DNA of 64,000 nt, from positions 1 to 64,000 of the forward strand of contig JAKOGH010000806.1 of the NCBI GenBank assembly GCA_024811115.1, given 5' to 3'. This document shows positions 14,321-26,300 of the stretch, in pieces. This DNA comes from Terana coerulea. Lineage: Eukaryota > Basidiomycota > Agaricomycetes > Polyporales > Phanerochaetaceae. Position 1 is the stretch's first letter; every line of letters begins with the position of its first letter. Both the position numbers and the translations under genes were made by a program. The notes under the pieces were generated by a model, which saw only the letters and a program-made list of their open reading frames with translations, was not told the DNA's origin and searched no databases.

Positions 14321-15749
14321 TTACGACCTCGGTGATGTAAGGAGTGTCTCAGCCGCGATCTCTATATTAGCACTACACCAGAGAATTGAGCATTGTTCAC
14401 ATCGATGAGAGTGCGCTATTGGTCCTCACCTCCGTTGTAGCACTCCCAGAACAACCTCTCTGCTAACATCAGGGAACATCGCGGTGAGAGTATTGATCTC
14501 GGACTCTGGCGGCACTCGAACAGTTCCCCCGCCGCTCGGGCTTGGTCTCGCAGCTGTCGCCAGTTCTGACATCCATTCACGCACCACGCCACCGGTTGGT
14601 GAGGTCGCGGGTTCTGGGTTGGTGGATTGCGGTGGTGCTGTGCCGTTCGTGCTGCTCGGTACCTCCGCCGTTGCTCGTTGAGTCGTGGGCGGTCGAGCGG
14701 TCGAGATAATCTCGTCCCGGGCTAAGATCTCGCGGATGCCTGTGCCCCGAGTGCGAGCTTCTGGGAAAACGCGGCTTGGCCTGTTAGATCTTTCTTCCCC
14801 AGCAGTGGCTTGATCCACTCGGTACCGAAATGGACCATCCTGAACAAACCCATAGGTCAGACCACACGTTGATGCAGATGTCCAGATCGAAGGCACTCGC
14901 CTGTGAGGAATACGCCAGCCTTTAAGTTGTAGTATGTCTGAGCGGTAGATGTAGCCAGACATCAGGCCCACAGTCGCTGTGAATAGCGTTGCAGGGGCGT
15001 AGGTGAGCGCAAGCTGTAGCAGAAGGCGCCATCGCAGGAATAAGCATATATGTTTATTTTGCGAATATGTGGGATTCAATATAACACAGTACTCACCTGA
15101 GCGGCAGTAGCATATACCCAGACCTTGTCGCTCAGAATGACTCCGAAGATTCGGAACTCATAGGCTTGGGGAACAAGACGAAAGTATTGATACACGATGG
15201 CGAAGAGCAGGGAGGAAGGTCCGGAAGGTATGCGGTTCACACTTGGCCCAATCCGGGGTACGTTGTACAGGGCGATCTGTCCTAGGAATGTGATGATGGT
15301 GTTCAACACCAGGGTTATAGAGAGAAATGACTAGGTACTGCGGTGTGAGTAAGATATGCCACGTGAAGAAAATATAAGGCTGACCGCATATTTTGCGCTA
15401 CCAAAAGCACGTTCTATGTGAATGGCTGAGTTGTAGAGAGTCAGTTCAGCCAATAACAGATCGACCGAGCTTGAGCACGCAAGGTGGTGAAGGAGAAGAC
15501 GCCAATACTGGTAAACAGTCAGAGGCCGGTCGTCCAGCCATGAGACCTCCCAGCTTACTTGATGATGTCTAGATATGTGAGGAACCAGCTGGAGGTGGAA
15601 CATGTATTTCACGTCGAATATCCCCGGTTGTAATAGAGGTTAGAGCCAGCAGGATCATCAAGGCTGTGCGAAATATGAGCGTATGCACATAAGCCGTGTA
15701 ATGGGCAAACAGCTCAACATTTTGTCACGGGCGCATTTTCGAACGACAT
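14321..15749 (-). CDS. Dsc2/UBAC2-like rhomboid-fold membrane protein with C-terminal UBA/CUE domain (one apparent 1-bp insertion)
   Basis: Resembles Dsc2, the pseudo-rhomboid subunit of the Golgi Dsc E3 ubiquitin ligase that activates SREBP in fungi, and its animal relative UBAC2. Exon 1 gives MSFENAPVTK, spliced to SLMILLALTSITTG. The next residues should be IFDVKYMFHLQLVPHISR, but one extra base in the CCCC run at 15622-15625 breaks the frame. Further exons give YWRLLLHHLACSSSVDLLLAEL, AIHIERAFGSAKYA, several hydrophobic membrane segments (ITFLGQIALYNVP, LALTYAPATLFTATVGLMSG) and a Ser/Pro-rich linker. The C-terminal ubiquitin-binding domain spans an intron: INTLTAMFPDVSREVVLGVL then QRSANIEIAAETLLTS. 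The last exon ends at 14321. Adjacent exons retain family-level identity, so the indel looks recent or technical. Confidence 0.82.
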
Positions 15750-16361
15750 CTGTCTCTACTGTAGTGCAGAATTTGAGCAATTGCGACCCCGGTACGAAGT
15801 TGATCGGCGCCGTCGGCGGTGAGACGTGTCAGGATGCGAACCTCCCAATCCGGCCAGAGCGCGTGGCTGGGCCTGGTGGCGCCGCTTCCATATTGAGACC
15901 TCCGACTCAGCCCACCGTGACCAATGTGCCTTACGCGACGCTGAATACGTACGTGGACATATCCTCTATCTTAACGGAGCAACCAATGCATGTCAGCCGC
16001 AACATCGATGCACTACACGCCTGGTAATCTTGTAAAGAGCATGATATACTACAAAACACACGAGAACAAAAGGCTATGGCTGAGAATGGCTCAAAGATGC
16101 ACGTTCATTCCAAGTCCATGCCTGACGTTGTAGTCGGATTGGCAGACCTCTTCTATGTCCCACTGTCTGTAACAATATACAATAAATGTTCCCATAAACG
16201 GAGTAGCGGCAACGCAGCCACCGCCGCAGTCCAGCACGGCAGATGCCTGAAACCGTGCCAAAGCAACGTTGTGGCCTATATAAGAGCCGGATACGCGAGT
16301 GCTGTGCACTCCCGAGTTCATAACCTCCACCACTCACATTGAAGGAGCAGCCCGTCATACA
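15750..16361. promoter_or_regulatory. Divergent promoter interval between the Dsc2-like and zinc-knuckle genes
   Basis: 612 bp between two divergent start codons. No conserved coding exon is seen. The only sharp element is the TATA-like sequence annotated separately next to the plus-strand gene. Confidence 0.45.
16277..16284 (+). promoter_or_regulatory. TATA-like box TATATAAG
   Basis: Lies 78 bp upstream of the ATG at 16362, a plausible position for a core promoter of the zinc-knuckle gene with a short 5' UTR. Confidence 0.45.
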
Positions 16362-17152
16362 ATGCCAGACTCCAACACCACTTCTCCTTCACCTCGCAAA
16401 GTTCCACATTGCAAGACCTGCCAGCAGCCACGAAAGGGGCATCCCAGAGATCATTGCCCCTCCAGGCCCGACCTGCACCAGAGCCAGTTGACGAACCTCG
16501 CTTGGACGCTGCCTTCCGAGCTCTCCATATCCAAGGCGATGCAAACGAGAAAGCAGAACGACGTCGCAGACGATCCTCCACCAAACCCGCCCAACGCGAG
16601 GAGACTCTTGCGTCCCTCGATACGGAGGCCAAAGTCATGATTGACAGACTCGTACGACCCGGAATGATGCAGGACGAGACCCTTGTGGTGACCGTCGACC
16701 GGTGGAGACAAAGCGTGCCGAGTAGAGAGTCGGGGTCAGACGACGAGGCTCCTGCTACCCCGAGGAAAGGCGTGAAGTTTGAGGATCCCGTCGTCACCCC
16801 GACTATCCAGATACGACACGCGAAGCCGCTCATGCGCACGATGAGTGCAGAGGAGAGGATGGCTTTCCTGGAGAACATGAAGACGACGACGAAGCACACT
16901 GCACAAGTGTTCATCATGGAAAAGGAGGATATACAGGGCGCGATGGAAGGGGCGAAGAAGCAGGGCTTCTACGGAGGCTCGTATATTCCCTCGAAAGGCA
17001 CGGACGGGTTTCTGGTGCTCGGCATGGATAAAGAGGCGGTAGAGAAGTTGTCGACGGCGGTGAAGGCGGACCAGGGAACTCCAGTAAAGCATGGTGTGGC
17101 TGGTGCAGTTGTTGGTGCAGTAGCGGCCTGGGCTGGTCTGGCATACTCGTAG
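16362..17152 (+). CDS. Basidiomycete hypothetical protein with N-terminal zinc-knuckle-like motif and C-terminal hydrophobic segment (one apparent frameshift)
   Basis: Starts MPDSNTTSPSPRKVPHC at 16362 and has the motif CKTCQQPRKGHPRDHC, a Cys2-His-Cys arrangement that could bind zinc. The downstream part is in another frame (from about 16490): EPVDEPRLDAAFRALHIQ, a basic stretch EKAERRRRRSS, the conserved KPLMRTMSAEERMAFLENM, then DGFLVLGMDKEAVEKL and a hydrophobic end VAGAVVGAVAAWAGLAYS. Both halves belong to one architecture I recognise from other mushrooms, so one base appears missing between about 16451 and 16490 (the region has a CCCC run). Function unknown. The last 18 residues could be a membrane anchor. 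No introns. Confidence 0.65.
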
Positions 17153-17412
17153 CTACTGTCTGTGTTTTGCATGCAGGATATCGCACGTCAGATTTGGTGT
17201 AAACCGGCGAACAGTGTCCCAAAAGTTGTTCGAGGCCGCGGCGCAGATGGAGGTCAAGAATAAGATTGCACTGCCATGTAACCGCGCGTCGTCACGTCGG
17301 GATGTCATGTATGACCTTCTTTCTTCGCATGCTCTACTATTTCTCGACAACCTACACCAAACAGTCCTTACTGTGCTCAGGCTTTACTCCCATTTCGTGA
17401 AAACGTTCTGCA

Positions 17413-19980
17413 ATGTCCGAAGATCAGAATGGCAAAGGCTTCAGCATACCATCACTGCCAGAAATCGACCAGAGTGGCGTCGGTGACGACTTGCCGACAT
17501 ACGAAGATCTTGCCGTGCAGAACGGGCCCAATTCGAGGTGGGGACCGCTTGTTGGCATATAAATATCAACAGTACTGACAACGCTTGCACGTTCTAGGTT
17601 CGGTCGTTGGAAAGGCTGGATAGAAAAGAGGTGTGTCGTATCAGACACTTCTCGCCGGCATGTTGCTAAAGGCGATGCAGGGCTGCCGAGAGGCATGCAG
17701 ACCTAACTCCTGAAGTGCGCGAGCGACGGCGGCAGAAAGGATGGGGAGAAGGTGTGAGTTCTTCACGCGCGAACCCCGGCCTACTAATCATTGCTCTGAC
17801 ATCTCCTATCATGCTCTATAGACCCAAAGTTCAAGCAACCCTGCCGGCGGGTCGAGGGGACTAAGTCCAGCAAACCACGGCCTCCAGCTACACATCGAAA
17901 CGGACCTCTCTGCTCCCATAACACCTCCTGGTCTCCTACCCGAGCCTGAAGGCCCTCAGCCCTCGATTGGTGAAGTGCTATCGCCAACTTGCGTACAGCT
18001 GCACCAGTTTGGCTCGAGGTTCCTGCCCCACACTACAGCACCAATACGATGTCTTCTGCCGATCATTGGTGACGGCATGCTACTTATCGGCCACGACGAG
18101 GGGCTCTCTGTCCTGAACATGTTCCCAAAAGAATGGTCTGACGACGGTCTTCTCGAGAGAGGTCCTGGAGACGCTGGAAGCGTATCATATCTGGAAGGGA
18201 GAAGGGTGAGTTTTCGCGTTGTATAGAGCTAACTTGATTTGACGAGGTACTAGTGTGCACCAAATGACTCTGCTGGAGGCTGAAAGCACCGGAGACGGCA
18301 CACCACAGGGCGTAGTGCTCGCCCTTGTGGGTCCAGGGAGTGACTCGCCCAAGGACCAGGAAGGGGTCAAGTCAATTAGAATGTATAACTTGTCTAGTCT
18401 CATTAGTCTGGCCAAGTGGGCGGTAGTACAGCCGGTAAGGCCCTTGTTGTTATGCTTCTTCTGCATATCCAGCTCATTTCATATGCACAGGCAGGCTCAT
18501 TGCCGATACATCTCGGTGCCGTGGACTCAGGAAAACGCTCGTATGGACGCCAGTCGAAGTCTAAGCAGAGCCTCGCCAGAGGACTGAAACACCTGCGCCT
18601 GGATGCTTCCCCGCCTCACATGTCTGCACACAGCAAAGAGCCACCACGCAGCGCTTACCCTTCCGCGGGTACCTCGCCCAGCATATATTCACGGATACCT
18701 GGTACAGGCGGGTCGGCAGGTGGATCGACACCGAGCGTCGATTCGAGCTGGGATGTCGTTGACGACTTATCGCTGCGGTGGGCTACCGACTATGTGCCTC
18801 TGGCATCCCCCGGCACGAGGCTCTATGGAACTAATGTTCTCCTCTACGACATGTGGCGAGATCCTAACGAGCGGAGCAGAGGCGTCGCGTACCTCGCAGT
18901 TGTTGTTAAGAGCAATATTCTGTTATATCAGGCACCCAAGGGAGAAAGAGCCTTTCGATTTGTTAAGGCGAGCTCAGCTAATCTGCACGGTGCGGACCCT
19001 CAAGTTAACCGAATCGTTTGCAGGAGTTTTACACCCCAATTACTGCACGCTGTATAACCTTCATCCACCAATCCGCGCAAGACTCCATGTCGCGCAGCCC
19101 TTCGGACGTCAACCCCCGTAGTATGCGTGGGCACGGGACCGCCTTCGCTCGGCACGTGAAAGGCATGTCTGTCGGGAACGTCGTGTTGTCGTACCCGACA
19201 CAACTCAGCCTGTTCGTCGTCTTCGAGAAGAAGGCGGGCCTCATCCGGGTGGCGGATGCCGCCGTCGGCGAGGTCGAGTTGTACGACGACGGCGCCAGCA
19301 GCCTCAACGCGCTGATGCCCTCCACCAGCACCTCGTCGCTCTCCCGGCGGTCGCGGCAGTCCTGGGACGGCCGCGGGTTCATCAACCACAACAAGGCGAG
19401 CTGGATCTGCCCGTACAAAGTCGACTTCTTCGAGCCCGACCTGCGGCGCTCGCTCACCCAGAGCATGTACATCCTCACCCGCGGCAAGCAGTCGCACATC
19501 CTGCCGCACCCGCTGCCCGCGAACCTCGCGCTCACGCCGCCGTACCGCGTCCTGCAGTGGTCCGCGCCGCCGAACTACGTGTGCGCGCGGGTCAGCCGGC
19601 CGGAGGACGGCGCGCCGCCGGTCATCTACTTCGTCGGCTTCGGGGACGACGGCGTCGAGGTCCAGGAGCTGGCCCTGTCGCGTCTTTCCCAGCGAGAAGG
19701 AAAGAGTCGAGAGGACGAGCCCGTGCGGGCCCAGACGGACGTCAGCGGCGCCGAGACGGGCTTTCTTGCGTCGGGCGGACATTGGCATAAGCCGATATCT
19801 TCCAGCTTCGACGACGACGATGGTTATGGGTATCCGGACGCTGATTCAGAGTCGGACTTGTCTCCCGAAGAGCTGGTGGACGCGATGCATGCCAAGGAGG
19901 GTGTGTATGGCTGGGTTAGGAAGGGCGCAGAGGACTGGCGAGTTGTATGGCTGGGGGCCGGTGACGGCAGATACGTATGA
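17413..19980 (+). CDS. CNH (citron homology) domain protein (one apparent 1-bp insertion)
   Basis: Starts MSEDQNGKGFSIPSLPEID at 17413. Three short introns lead to a long C-terminal CNH beta-propeller of the type found in Rho-GEF/Vps39-like regulators. Recognisable blocks: LLPIIGDGMLLIGHDEGLSV, VHQMTLLEAE, GVKSIRMYNLSSLISLAKWA, SNILLYQAPKGERAFRFVK, EFYTPITARCITFIHQS, LSLFVVFEKKAGLIRVAD, NKASWICPYKVDFFEPD and an acidic tail ending GDGRYV. The join between GSVSYLE and GEGVHQM works only if one G is removed from GGG at 18197-18199; as written the exon reads EGRR and the next exon is out of frame. The intron between FVK and EFYTP uses a GC donor (GC-AG). No kinase or DH domain is present, so the protein is a stand-alone CNH protein. 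Confidence 0.8.
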
Positions 19981-20136
19981 AGCGTATGAAGCAATGATGT
20001 GTGTATGTAGTCGTACGATAATACAGGCGAGTTATCTGAAGCGGAGAGCAGTACAATGTATACGATGTGGCAATGCGTGTCCGTGGGATTAAATTACCAG
20101 CGAAGGTGAAAGTAAATGGTCCAAAAGCATAGTCCG

Positions 20137-23100
20137 TCATGACTGTGCGTTGCTGCCTCGTAACACCCTGAACGACCGCGGGCCAGCGGCGGCGTCGCCA
20201 CTCGGCTCCTGCGGAGGCACGCCTGGCTTCCCCTTCCTGACGACGACGAACGACCGCCCGTGCTCCGGCTCCGCCGGCGGCGGGTCCTGCGGCGCGGGCT
20301 CGAGCTCGCTCGCGCGGCGGCCCTTGCGCAGGTTGAACCACTTCTTCTTCGGCTGCGCCGCGCCGGCCTCGTCCTCGTCCTCGGAGAACACGGCGCCGGG
20401 CTCGCCGTGCGGCGCGTGGAGGGCGCCGAGCTCACCGAGCGCCGCGGCATCCTCGACGATCGCCGTCTGCGACTTCGTGCGGATGTGCGCGGGCGGCATC
20501 GCGCCCGGCGGCAGGCTCACGTCCGCCTTCCGCGCGGCGCTCGCGCTCGAGATGGACGGCGTCGCGGGCGGCGAGTAGTCGTGCGGCGCGGCGACCGCGG
20601 TGCGCTGGCTGCCCCCTGCCGACGACGGGAACGTCTGGCTGGAGTCGCCGAGCGACTTCGGCTGGATGGCGTACGGCGAGTCGTAGTGGGCTCTGCCGCC
20701 ACCTACACGTGCGAACCCAGACTTTGGTGGTTCTGGTGGTGCAGTCTGTTCGTCAACGGCGTTGTATCCTGGGCGAGGGAACGGCTGCCAGGCACCCATG
20801 ATGAATCCTGTCTCGTCATCGCTTTCTTCCTTGTAGGGTTGCAAGGCGTGCTCAGGGCGAAGGACGGACGGGGGGCCTGACGGAGTCGGCGTAACGTCCC
20901 TAAACGGAGGTGTGGGCCGTTTGAGAGGCAACGTCGTAGGCTGTGGCTCCTGACGGTAGTGTGAGCGACGGCGAGGGCGTCTTGAGCTACAGCAGCCTAT
21001 CAGGCTTAGTACGCCCAACAAGCCACTATCAACAACGTGTCTTGATTCGTGGAAGCCGACACCGCCAAAGATTCGAATAAGGCCCTCCACAAACTTCACG
21101 ATCAGCATCAGGAGAAAGGCGAGATAGATGAGGCCAAGGATAAACAGAATAGCATACGCTACCCATTGTGCGGCACCAGAGCCCACAGAAACCTACAACA
21201 CGTGTGGCGTCAGCGAGCAGAAGACTGCGCAACAAAAGCTGATACGCACCACCGGCGTCAGGATAACCATGAGCACCGCAACGACTATCCTGGCGACGCA
21301 GAAGAGGAAGCTAATCAGCCCCATGCTCGCACCGTGGCCCCACGGAAGCCAGACACTCGTGCCCAGGGCGGAGATGACTTCCACCACCAAGATCACGATA
21401 GCTTGCACCGTCCCGCTCTTCTGCCCACATCCGATCGTGACGCCGAAGGCAAGGTTGGTGGCAAACAAGAGGCAGGCGAAGAGCTGCGAGCCGTGCCTGT
21501 AATGATTGTACAGCGGGCCAAGGGACAGGAGGGTCCACGTTTCATCGTACAGTTTGGTGGTGTTTGTGAACGAGAGCCGGACGATGAGCGCAATCGGTAG
21601 CAGCACCGACAGGACGCTGAAGGATATCGCCGCAAGGATGATCGAAACCAGAGAGGCCCTCGAACGGCCTATGGACATCTGGTAACATGAGAAGATGGTC
21701 ACGGGAAGATGGAAGAGGATGAGAACGCGTATGAGGTTGCCTTGCAAGATGCTGCCATGAAACGATACGAAGCTTGATCGGAGCCTCCACCAATGTCTGC
21801 CGTAGGGGAAAACGGGATGCAGGGCGGAAGATCCCATGCCCGCTCGCAGATTTGTTCTCTTCCGAGTTCTGAATCTGCGAAATGCCGTCGAGCATGTCCT
21901 TGCTTGCGGACGAGTATCGCGGGCTTCTGCTGCCGTTGAGCGCCGGAGGCGCGTGTGAGAACGTGCCGGACATTACGGCAGCTATCCGCTCGATGCCCCA
22001 CACAGCCAGGCTGAGTACGATGGTTGCTGCCAGTATCGCCAAGAAGAGGGTAAGACAAATCCCGAACAGGTCTTCGGGGCGCAGCCCAACCGAGTATGCG
22101 AAAGACTCGATCCCAAAGGAAGCGTTGTTCGGAAGCTGGAAAAGAAAGTTTGGCGAAGTTGCGTTGATGTAGATGGGGGAGTTGGGATCGTTCAGCTGCT
22201 CGGCGAAATTGCTGGGAGGGTCGTACGCCGGAACAGATAACGGATTCCAACGTGCATGCCCCTGGGCAAACGATATGTCTTCCCACAGGTGAATAATTTG
22301 CAAAGCGCGAGGCGGTGAAGGACTCACTGTAGCTGAGCATAGACCAGGCAGTTTGAGAAAGGATTGGATCTAGGTACAAATAAGAACAGATGGATGCGAG
22401 CAGAGCATTGGTACATACACACGAAGGCTGGCCATTGCACGGCAACCATGACGAGAGCAGCACACCATTGGGTATGGAAGAATATGTCCCGTAACGATGG
22501 TGTACCTATTCTAGATTATAGCAACAAAGTTCATGGATTAGGGATGCAGTACGTACAGAATCGCATCAAAGCCGGGGACGTAGCCAGTCGTTCGCCACTA
22601 ATCGCGCTTGCCAAAATAAACCCCGCACTTTCCACCCTTGCCCAAACGCCCCGGCCGCTCCGGGTTGACCCTCTGTCCCATGCTGAAACCAAGCGAGCGA
22701 GCCCGACCACGAACCAATATGCTATCGCCAGGGCTACGGTGCACCAGAACACGATATGCGCGTCGCCATACACGGGATCGATCGAGCTCGGTCGCAGAAC
22801 AGTCGTGTTCAGATCGAGACAGAGCAGCTCGTTCTGGCGAGGGTCCAGAGCGCGCAGACGGGTGTCGAACGTCGCCAAAGCGTTGGTCTTTCCGAGATGG
22901 ATCGAGCTCGAAAGCGCAAATGCGCCAGGGTTGAAGGGGCACGTGCTGTTTTGGCTACCGAGGAGTGAAGTTTCTGGTCTCAAAGTTGCACAGAAATACG
23001 AGTTGTTGTTCCATACGTCGAACGTGAGCATCGAGGTAGTCGTGAACAGGGTCGCTGTGGGCAGGTTAACCTGGGTGGTGGTAGCTACGAGCTTTGCTAC

Positions 23101-23393
23101 TCACTAGCGACAGGTTCGGTGCCGTTGGACGCCTCTACGATCTGCGCAGGCGTGGTCCCGAGCAGGGTCAGATTGAGCTTCGCATTTCCATCCGGCTCCG
23201 GGATATACTGGGCGTAGACAGTGGAGACGTCAAGTTTCTGGTCGGTGCTGCTGCCAGAGAAACAATCCGAGAACTGAAGGACCGCAGGTTGCGCTAGCGT
23301 GAGAGAGAAGCAAGAAAGCCAGATTAATAAGAGCATAGTCATCTGAAGGGGTGCATGCCGAGACTGTCGCGCATACCAGCGGAGACTAGCCAT
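20137..23393 (-). CDS. TRP-like/Flc family membrane protein with N-terminal ML-like domain
   Basis: Fungal TRP-like proteins (Flc1/2, Pkd2, Spray) are secretory-pathway or plasma-membrane ion/lipid transport proteins. The ATG at 23393 precedes a signal peptide (MTMLLLIWLSCFSLTLAQP). The ML-like luminal domain follows: VLQFSDCFSGSSTDQKLDV, KLNLTLLGTTPAQIVEASN and an intron, then TTSMLTFDVWNNNSYFC. Multiple membrane helices come next, e.g. IVFWCTVALAIAYWFVVGLA and VQAIVILVVEVISALGTSVW (21345-21415). The final exons give WVAYAILFILGLIYLAFLLM and a long cytosolic Pro/Ser/Glu-rich tail ending RSFRVLRGSNAQS. Several introns; some joins in 21.7-22.6 kb were not traced residue by residue. The tail is very GC-rich, unlike the membrane part. 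Family assignment is firm; the specific subfamily is not. Confidence 0.8.
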
Positions 23394-26300
23394 GAAGGTG
23401 GGTGGGAGAAGGGCGCATGCGACAGGCCGACGTTGGGCGGCGTGTGACGGGAGAACGACTCCTATTTTCGGACTGATTGTGCGTCACTCTGTGACCGATC
23501 CACCAGATAGTAGCCAGATCCGGACATGTTTCTAGTCTAAAACAAATAAATTTGCCCCGATCGTCACGTTACCACGCTTGATCCCGAGGCGCCACAATTG
23601 TTTGTGCGGAGGAGACGTTGGCCGACGCGTCGCCAGCTCGTCTTCATCTCCTTCCACACTGTGTTCACAAAATTGGGGGCCAGGGCACCGCAGTACGCAT
23701 GCTGTGCTTTTAAACTTTAAACTCGCCCCTGTTCCAGTCTTTCCTCGCTTTGAATCCCACACCGGGGGACACCCGCCGGTACGCGTCCTTAGAAGCGCTA
23801 TTTCCGTCGGGAGCGTGCATCTATGACTTTGCGCGGCGGGGTCACGTACTACGTCGCTGTGGTCCGTGCTACCTCCGTAGGAAGCCTTCGCAGCACGTTC
23901 TCCGTCGTGCGCCCCTTCTCACACCCGCGGTGGTATCCTCAAACGTCCGCGGCGCCCGTACTTTACGCCCTCCGCGAGAAGCCTTTAGCCTGTGTCCAGG
24001 GAAAGGCAGTCGCTTCTGCGCGCGGCCGCTCCCAAGCTCGCGCCCTTCGATACGTACGTTCTATTCAGTTCCCCGAAAATAATCGTGGAAGTTGACGTCA
24101 GGGCAGCACCTTCTCGCTTAGGGTCCCGTCGCGTATGCACACAAACGAGATCCCGGAAGAAGCAGCGAGCGTTCTCTGCCCCGCGCGCCGTCAGTGCGCC
24201 GACAGTTACGTTGACCAGCGATTCTAGGCTCTGCCGTTGTTTTACCCGCCGCAAAGCTTCGCGGGAACGCGTGTTCGCGTCCCCCCGTTCGCGTCTCATC
24301 TCGTCTTGCGCCCGAGGTTCGTGTGCCATCCGATTGGTATACGTATCCTCGCGCATATTATTCATGCACACGGATGCTATCCTGCAGGTTTGGCTCCATT
24401 CCTCAACGCCTGCAAAATTAGTGCTTACTCGTCGTGCCACTGGCCAATCAGCCTCACGCGACTGCGTCGTATGCCGTCACACGTCTGGGCTCGGAGGCAT
24501 TGGGACCCTCAACTGCGTTCTACAATGTTCACGCCCTCGGCTCTGGGGCCACGGCTCGGTTAGTACGTTAGCAACAGGCGCCCCCCTCCTGCCCCCGCGT
24601 GGGGAGGCCGGGGATCTCCCCAGCCGCGAGCTTGAATCTCACTAGTGCGGCGAAACGTGCCTCGAGGCGTCTGTCGGCGCATGCAGCCTAAAGCCGCTAT
24701 GCTTCGCTGGTGCGTAATACGCTGCTCGCTGTCTGGATGCAATTTTGCCGTCGACTGCTCCCTTTCCGTGTGTCTCAGCCCCTGGAACCCGTATGGTACG
24801 ACGAGCGGACGGTCTGCGACGGCCAGGTCGCGCGAGCCAACTGCTGGCGTGCCGGCGTGGGATGGGTAAAACTTCTGCGTTGGGAGTTCCGCAAAGGACG
24901 CATATTGCTTGCACTCGGCGCCTGCAGTGACGGTACGTCCCTCACCTGCTGCGCGCCTTGAAACATCCGAACAGCTGAAGTCCGCAGGCTTTATCAGGCT
25001 TCGGCACTCCCAGGGCAAGCCCAATTCTGCTGCCGGCAAGAGCTTGGCGTAAACATCCCTACTTGCGAGGATTGGACCGGGTCGAGGCTCGTGCATTTGG
25101 GCTCTTGAATGGGTGCTGCAGCTGCCGAGTGCGCGAGTGTCGCGGCCGGGGGCAATACCAGTCTCGGCCGGCTGGTGTGACGCGGGTCCCTCAGCACGGC
25201 GAAGACGACGACGCAGAGACCCTTTTCTGACAGCGACGCCACGCCAGGGGAGGAAGCGTACGCCGTACGGTTTGCATGCGCCTGCATTCGGACTGACATC
25301 TGCTGACCGGGACCCCGTCACGCAGGCCGGACGCACGCAGCGATGATTGGGCCGCGGGCACCGTCTGGAGCGCCACAACGTCACCAGGTGGGAGTGGCGG
25401 AAAGGCACTCGTCGGAGGGCCCCGCCAGCACGGCCAGGCGGCGGCTTCCTGGCCATCTGCGCGCGAGGAAGCCCCAGCCAAGTGTTTCAGGTTTCGCGCC
25501 CCGCCGTCGCCGCCTGAAGCCCCTCGCCTGCACCGCTTGCGCGGTTCTGGAAGGCCGGGCCCGTGGGTGCAGCCGTTCTCGAGACCAGGGCGCGAAGCGT
25601 GAACCTTGCAGCCAAGAAGGACCCACTGTGCGCAAGGGGTGTGATGGCGAGGGCGAAGCGCGCGCCCGCTAAGGCACGGCGCATGTCGCCGGCGTATGTT
25701 GTGGAAATGCTGGCATGCCACAGGCCGCCGCCGTCCCCGCCCGACAGGTCGCAGGCGGCGCGCACGCAGGAAAGGGCGTCGACGATCGGGTGTGGATAGC
25801 TGGGTGGCCACCCCACATGCTCCAGTGCGCGGACTGTCATTGACCAAGGTTTACACAGCTTTGATCAGGAGTGCCGGTGCTGAGGATAAGATGCCATGGC
25901 CTTGCCCCTTCTATCAACCTCTCATCCAGAGTCTCGTGTTTCCGCTGCACGGCATCCCAACATGTGGGCGGGTACATGCTCGGTTCGCTGTTATGGATGC
26001 GTTTCGCTTGGGTGCCACTCCGCATTGGATATCCAGACTGTAAGAGGGCCTCGGTGAGGCGGTGACATAAGAGGCGGCGGTAGAGAGTACGCGTCTGGTG
26101 AAGGTATGTGCAGATCCATTCTGGCTCGCTATTCGCGATAGGGTCCGGTGCCCTCGGTGCTGTGGAGAAGGTGTGCGCTGTGGAAACAACCTCGTCCTGT
26201 GTCTTATTATTTGACTTTCTTTATGTAACCGCAGCATAGCATCGGAAATAAATCAATTATCACGTCAGGCATGCGCTCAGTGTCTACCGTAACCAGTACG

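Noticed and set aside
20137..20700. Separate plus-strand gene over the TRP/Flc-like tail
   Set aside because: It is the antisense shadow of a GC-rich coding tail whose sense frame continues a recognisable membrane protein.
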